IMG/VR virus record: IMGVR_UViG_3300023049_000080
Location: 1-32,224 of that record
DNA from: a virus
DNA: 32,224 bases
Strand: one strand, 5' to 3'
The notes beneath the pieces are model-generated. The model searched no databases. It was not told the origin of the DNA and saw nothing but the letters and a program-made list of their open reading frames with translations. Position numbers and translations under genes: made by a program. Of this stretch, positions 29,247-32,224 are shown piece by piece (the first letter of the stretch is position 1; the number at the start of each line of letters is the position of its first letter).

Positions 29247-31295
29247 CTATTCCCCAACAAACTCCACAAAACTAGCCCAATCTAAATGCCTAAATTTTGA
29301 AGGATTGCTTCGCTTAATTAAATCCATGTAGATGTAAGGAGCCGCAATGTTATAGATTTCAACGTCCCAAAAGTGATTCTCAATCATTGTAGTTTTTTTA
29401 TCCCACTTGTAACCAACTACTTGACCGTTCTCTTTTACCTCCTTTCTTTGCTCGCTTTCAAAATGTTTAAAATAGTCCTTAAAACTATATTTTCCATCCC
29501 TAGGAGTTGGAAAATTCATAAACCCTGGAGGTTGTGTTCCGTCATCCGTTTTCCTGAGCTTCATATAACTGGCCAGCTCATCTTTTAACTGATCGACCTC
29601 CGCTATATATAGTTTAGGATTTTCTCGGCTCCTCTTAACTGCTGGCGTATCTTTTGATTCAGATCTAAACTTTTTATCCGACCTTCCTTTTATTCCATAT
29701 ACAGGATTATTCCCATCAAACATTCCTATAAATTGATCCGCATACCTCGTAAAATGACCTGTATCAATTATTGAGATACTGATAATATATTCGGTGCCAC
29801 TTTGCCCTATAAAATCGCTTTTTATTATTTTCTCTAAAACAGGCCATACGCTGTTTTTCTGACCGTGCATATAAGTAAATTTTTTTCTTTGGTCATCGCT
29901 TTCAATTTCCTTTTTAGATTTTGTATGTTTTCGCTTAAAGGTTCCAATAGCTCCTTGATCGATTGAATACTTAACACCGTTTGCAGCGTATGCCGATATA
30001 GCCCAATCTATTCTTACATCCTCAATATCTTCATCCGTATTCATGATTCCACCTAAATCAGCGGCAAGTGAAATAAAAACAATCTCTCCGTTTCCATCTT
30101 CTTTTGATAATTCATCAGGAATTTCGCCAATTTCATATTTACCTGTGTTTTTCATTAATTGCATAATCTTTGGAGCCTCGCCCCTTTCCTCAAATGGTAA
30201 ACCCAAACGAACATTATAAAATGCCTTTAACATATCAACGTTTACAGGTTTTTTTGGCGGACATGCCTCTAAAAATTCCTTAACAAGATCTGACCAACTA
30301 AAAAATCCTGCTGGAATAATCAAAGAATTAATATAGTAACTTTTATAATTTTCCTCTATTGCTTCGGCGGTTGCTATCCAATCCCCTTGTTGATTTAATT
30401 CATGTTTTGATTTTTGACTAACCTTATGACCGCAATGTGGGCACTTGTATCTTACACTATTTTTTATTAACTTATTATTTTCGTCAGTTTCCCAAACTAT
30501 TCCCGCACGTTTATTATTTACCAAATTAATTTGAAAATCTGTCGGCATCCATCCCTCGCATTTTTCGCAAAGCCAATGCCATTTTCTTTGATCGCCCTTT
30601 AAGTAAGACTCATAAATATTTGATGTTTGAGTTTCGGTTGGTGTGGAAATAAGAAACATCTTTGATAAATTACCAAATGAAGTTTGTCGAGCTTCTACAA
30701 GCTTAACAATGCTACCTTCTTTTTTATCGCTTTTTGGAGCAGCATCGAAATCATCCATAAAAACAGTCTTAACGCTGAAAAATCTAAACTTTCCAGCGTT
30801 ATTAGTTCCTTCAATAATTGCAGAGCCGCCAGCAAATTCCTTTGATAAATCAGTATCTCCAGATCTCTGTCCTTTTGATCTTATAGTGTTGGGCCTTATC
30901 AAATGCTTTAAATTACTGGCTTGCATTATATTATCAAACCGCTCCCGAATTGTTTTCTTTGCCAAATCTTTATCTCCAGCCGTAAACAAAAAATTATCTG
31001 GATTTTCAGAAATTATGTAGGCCATCCCAGGGACCACTAAACCTTGAGTAATTCCAGATTGAGCGGATTTCATAACCGCAATTATTCTGGTCGGATCGCT
31101 AGGGTGTAAGCAATCTACAATCTCCCTACAATATGGCGCAACGTCGTAACTCATTCGTCCATTATATCTGGAAACCTCTTTTGGTAGAAAAATATTATCC
31201 TCAATCCATTTGCTAGGAATCTCTTTTACAGATTTATAGCTATAGAGTTTTTCTTGAAAACTATTTACTTTGTCTTTCCATTGTTGTGCTATCAT
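29247..31295 (-). CDS. terminase large subunit, GpA family
   Basis: A 682-residue packaging motor. ATPase: Walker A-like MKSAQSGIT (75-83), Walker B VFMDDFD (178-184), coupling motif LISTPT (215-220). A zinc-binding part follows (C243/C246, C285/C288) as in GpA proteins. The nuclease domain shows ISLAADLGG (D413), IISISIIDTGHF (D511) and an acidic WDVEIYN near the end. Together these define the lambda GpA type, often linked to cos-end packaging. The small subunit gene lies 38 bases upstream. Downstream comes promoter B and not the head genes. Confidence 0.95.
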   Translation of the reverse strand: MIAQQWKDKVNSFQEKLYSYKSVKEIPSKWIEDNIFLPKEVSRYNGRMSYDVAPYCREIVDCLHPSDPTRIIAVMKSAQSGITQGLVVPGMAYIISENPDNFLFTAGDKDLAKKTIRERFDNIMQASNLKHLIRPNTIRSKGQRSGDTDLSKEFAGGSAIIEGTNNAGKFRFFSVKTVFMDDFDAAPKSDKKEGSIVKLVEARQTSFGNLSKMFLISTPTETQTSNIYESYLKGDQRKWHWLCEKCEGWMPTDFQINLVNNKRAGIVWETDENNKLIKNSVRYKCPHCGHKVSQKSKHELNQQGDWIATAEAIEENYKSYYINSLIIPAGFFSWSDLVKEFLEACPPKKPVNVDMLKAFYNVRLGLPFEERGEAPKIMQLMKNTGKYEIGEIPDELSKEDGNGEIVFISLAADLGGIMNTDEDIEDVRIDWAISAYAANGVKYSIDQGAIGTFKRKHTKSKKEIESDDQRKKFTYMHGQKNSVWPVLEKIIKSDFIGQSGTEYIISISIIDTGHFTRYADQFIGMFDGNNPVYGIKGRSDKKFRSESKDTPAVKRSRENPKLYIAEVDQLKDELASYMKLRKTDDGTQPPGFMNFPTPRDGKYSFKDYFKHFESEQRKEVKENGQVVGYKWDKKTTMIENHFWDVEIYNIAAPYIYMDLIKRSNPSKFRHLDWASFVEFVGE

Positions 31296-31333
31296 GGTGT
31301 TATTTTCTTTGGCTATGTGCTGTTATCGTAGTT

Positions 31334-32068
31334 TTATTTTCTTTGCCCTCTGTTTAGCGTTTCTGAATATTCCTCAATTGCGTTATCTAATTCCATTTGA
31401 GATAAGTTTTTTGATTTTTCAACGTTCAAATTTATTATCGTGGAAAGTTTGTCCGTGATCTCCGCTAGTTTATTCCTATCCCCTTCCGCTAAAATTTCAC
31501 AATATACACTGGCTAAATTTTCCGCATCACTTTGAAAAGTTGAAAAAATACTTTTATTGTGAATGTTTAATATTTGAAAAACTAAATCGACTGGAATTAA
31601 TTTACCTGCCATCTTTTCAATTTTTAATCGCTCATGCTCCGCTCTGTATTCTACTAGCTCTGCATCAGCTTGTTTTTTTCTTAATGTCCAGTCAACAATT
31701 TTCTGGCTATTTAAATCAGCGGCACTAGGGGGGGGATTATCGTCTTGATCTTTTTTTGACCTGCCATCGTTAATAGCGATAGCAGGTTTTTTATTTGCTT
31801 TTTTCTTTACCGCTGGCAATGGTTCGGCTAGTGGTTTTTTCTTTGGCTTTGGAATTGGTTTTACAACCTCGGTATAAATTTGATTTATAGATTTATTTTT
31901 ATCATCAAACTTTTTTTGATACCGATCAAAGAACGCTTTGTTTTGAGCATTCTCGGTGTTGATCTTTTTCTTTTCAACAACTAAATTATCTCTTTGAACA
32001 TTTGTATTTATGACCTGCTGGTTCGTATGGCAAAGAGCTGCAAATTCTTTTCTAGTTAGTAAGGCCAT
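31334..32068 (-). CDS. terminase small subunit, Nu1-like
   Basis: A 244-residue DNA-recognition subunit of the packaging enzyme. The first 25 residues (LTRKEFAALCHTNQQVINTNVQR) fit a winged-helix DNA-binding start. A Lys/Pro-rich linker (about 70-110; PKPKKKPLAEPLPAVKKKANKKP) follows, then ADAELVEYRAEHERLKIEKMAGKLIPVDLVFQIL (about 133-166), resembling the helical, G-x-L-V-P-V part of phage terminase small subunits, and a helical tail that would contact the large subunit. Its position upstream of GpA supports the call. The leader is about 66 bases from the divergent region. Confidence 0.75.
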   Translation of the reverse strand: MALLTRKEFAALCHTNQQVINTNVQRDNLVVEKKKINTENAQNKAFFDRYQKKFDDKNKSINQIYTEVVKPIPKPKKKPLAEPLPAVKKKANKKPAIAINDGRSKKDQDDNPPPSAADLNSQKIVDWTLRKKQADAELVEYRAEHERLKIEKMAGKLIPVDLVFQILNIHNKSIFSTFQSDAENLASVYCEILAEGDRNKLAEITDKLSTIINLNVEKSKNLSQMELDNAIEEYSETLNRGQRK

Positions 32069-32100
32069 TATTTTTTTTAATATGTTATTTTTTTATAGCT

Positions 32101-32124
32101 AAACCCCATATTTTACAAGGGTTT
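32101..32124. other. leader hairpin of terminase operon
   Basis: AAACCC (32101-32106) pairs with GGGTTT (32119-32124) around a 12-base loop, within the expected leader of the small terminase transcript. No T-run follows on the minus strand, so it is not a normal terminator. Confidence 0.35.
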
Positions 32125-32128
32125 TCAA

Positions 32129-32144
32129 TTTGTTATATAACAAA
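32129..32144. promoter_or_regulatory. 16-bp perfect palindrome, candidate operator
   Basis: TTTGTTATATAACAAA is a perfect palindrome lying between two divergent promoter signals, covering the -33 TTG of the rightward one and the -7 box of the leftward one. A second half-site copy ATATAACAAAG (32169-32179) is identical to 32135-32145. Half-site TTTGTTA also recurs at promoters A, B and C. Confidence 0.65.
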
Positions 32145-32159
32145 GATAAGCTAATTTTG
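32130..32159 (+). promoter_or_regulatory. rightward promoter leaving the window
   Basis: TTG (32130-32132), a 19-base spacer, then TAATTTTG (32152-32159): the ideal Bacteroidetes -33/-7 pair. Transcription would start near 32166 and run right, out of the window. No start codon with a sizeable ORF is seen before the end. Confidence 0.65.
32141..32148 (-). promoter_or_regulatory. leftward -7 box of the terminase operon
   Basis: On the minus strand TATCTTTG (32148-32141) matches TAnnTTTG; no well-spaced TTG is present, so an activator may be needed, as for late genes. Expected start is near 32134, about 66 bases before the small terminase ATG. Confidence 0.5.
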
Positions 32160-32224
32160 TACAAAGCCATATAACAAAGTCCAAATCTGTGAAAAATGAA
32201 TAAAGATTGGAGAAGTTAAAGTAT

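Noticed and set aside
30643-31020. 125-codon plus-strand ORF opposite the large terminase
   Set aside because: It lies over the terminase ATPase domain, whose motifs are intact; no start signal or family.
1-32224. tRNA genes, CRISPR arrays, insertion sequences, integrase or attachment site
   Set aside because: No cloverleaf, regularly spaced repeats, transposase or recombinase motifs were seen on either strand. The inverted repeats near the left end are too isolated to call an attachment site.

Overview
The window is a large part of the genome of a contractile-tailed (myovirus-like) phage. The probable host is a member of Bacteroidetes, most likely Flavobacteriia. The case for this host: the DNA is very AT-rich, genes start in A-rich leaders without Shine-Dalgarno sequences, several promoters carry the Bacteroidetes -7 consensus TAnnTTTG, and the receptor-binding genes include a BspA-like protein and an ArabFuran-catal-like (concanavalin-fold) protein typical of these phages. 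No integrase, repressor or DNA polymerase is visible, so lifestyle cannot be settled here. Nothing looks like host chromosome.

Layout. (1) 1-3460, plus strand, early or accessory genes: a regulatory start region with two nested palindromes, a YegP/DUF1508-like peptide, a superfamily II helicase, a tiny membrane peptide, then three small unknown genes behind a strong Bacteroidetes-type promoter, ending at a bidirectional terminator at 3464-3497. (2) 3485-14555, minus strand, tail and baseplate: tape measure, gp46-like, gp47/baseplate J, gp48-like, two tail fibres with related N-termini, a GpZ-like protein, a Mu gpN-like protein, a beta-class DNA methyltransferase, a Mu gp44/P-like hub and a gp45-like spike. 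(3) 14623-15490, plus strand: a self-contained cassette (promoter, zinc-finger gene, terminator) pointing against the structural genes. (4) 15473-22103, minus strand: frameshifted tail chaperone, tail tube, sheath, tail terminator and connectors, lambda gpE-type capsid protein, decoration protein and S49 protease. (5) 22173-26707, minus strand: lysis genes (M15 endolysin flanked by two holin-like proteins of different families) and receptor-binding-like proteins, placed between portal and capsid protease. (6) 26728-32068, minus strand: portal, gpW-like protein, a two-gene cassette with its own promoter and terminator, GpA-type large terminase and small terminase. (7) 32069-32224: a divergent promoter and operator region driving terminase leftward and an unseen gene rightward.

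The head is lambda-type (GpA terminase, gpW, gpB-type portal, S49 protease, gpD position, gpE capsid) and the tail is Mu-type, with the gp46-47-48-fibre block moved ahead of gpN-P-gp45.

The most unusual signal is regulatory. Three separate accessory cassettes (2477 onward, 14683 and 29144) are each preceded by a near-copy of one 44-base promoter: TTTGTTAA, then GTTT(A/T)TA, then a -7 TAnnTTTG at identical spacing, within 17-25 bases of the start codon. Two of the cassettes are closed by strong terminators and interrupt the structural operon, as morons do. The same TTTGTTA half-site recurs as a perfect 16-base palindrome in the right-end divergent promoter. This suggests one regulator or one promoter class for all the accessory genes.
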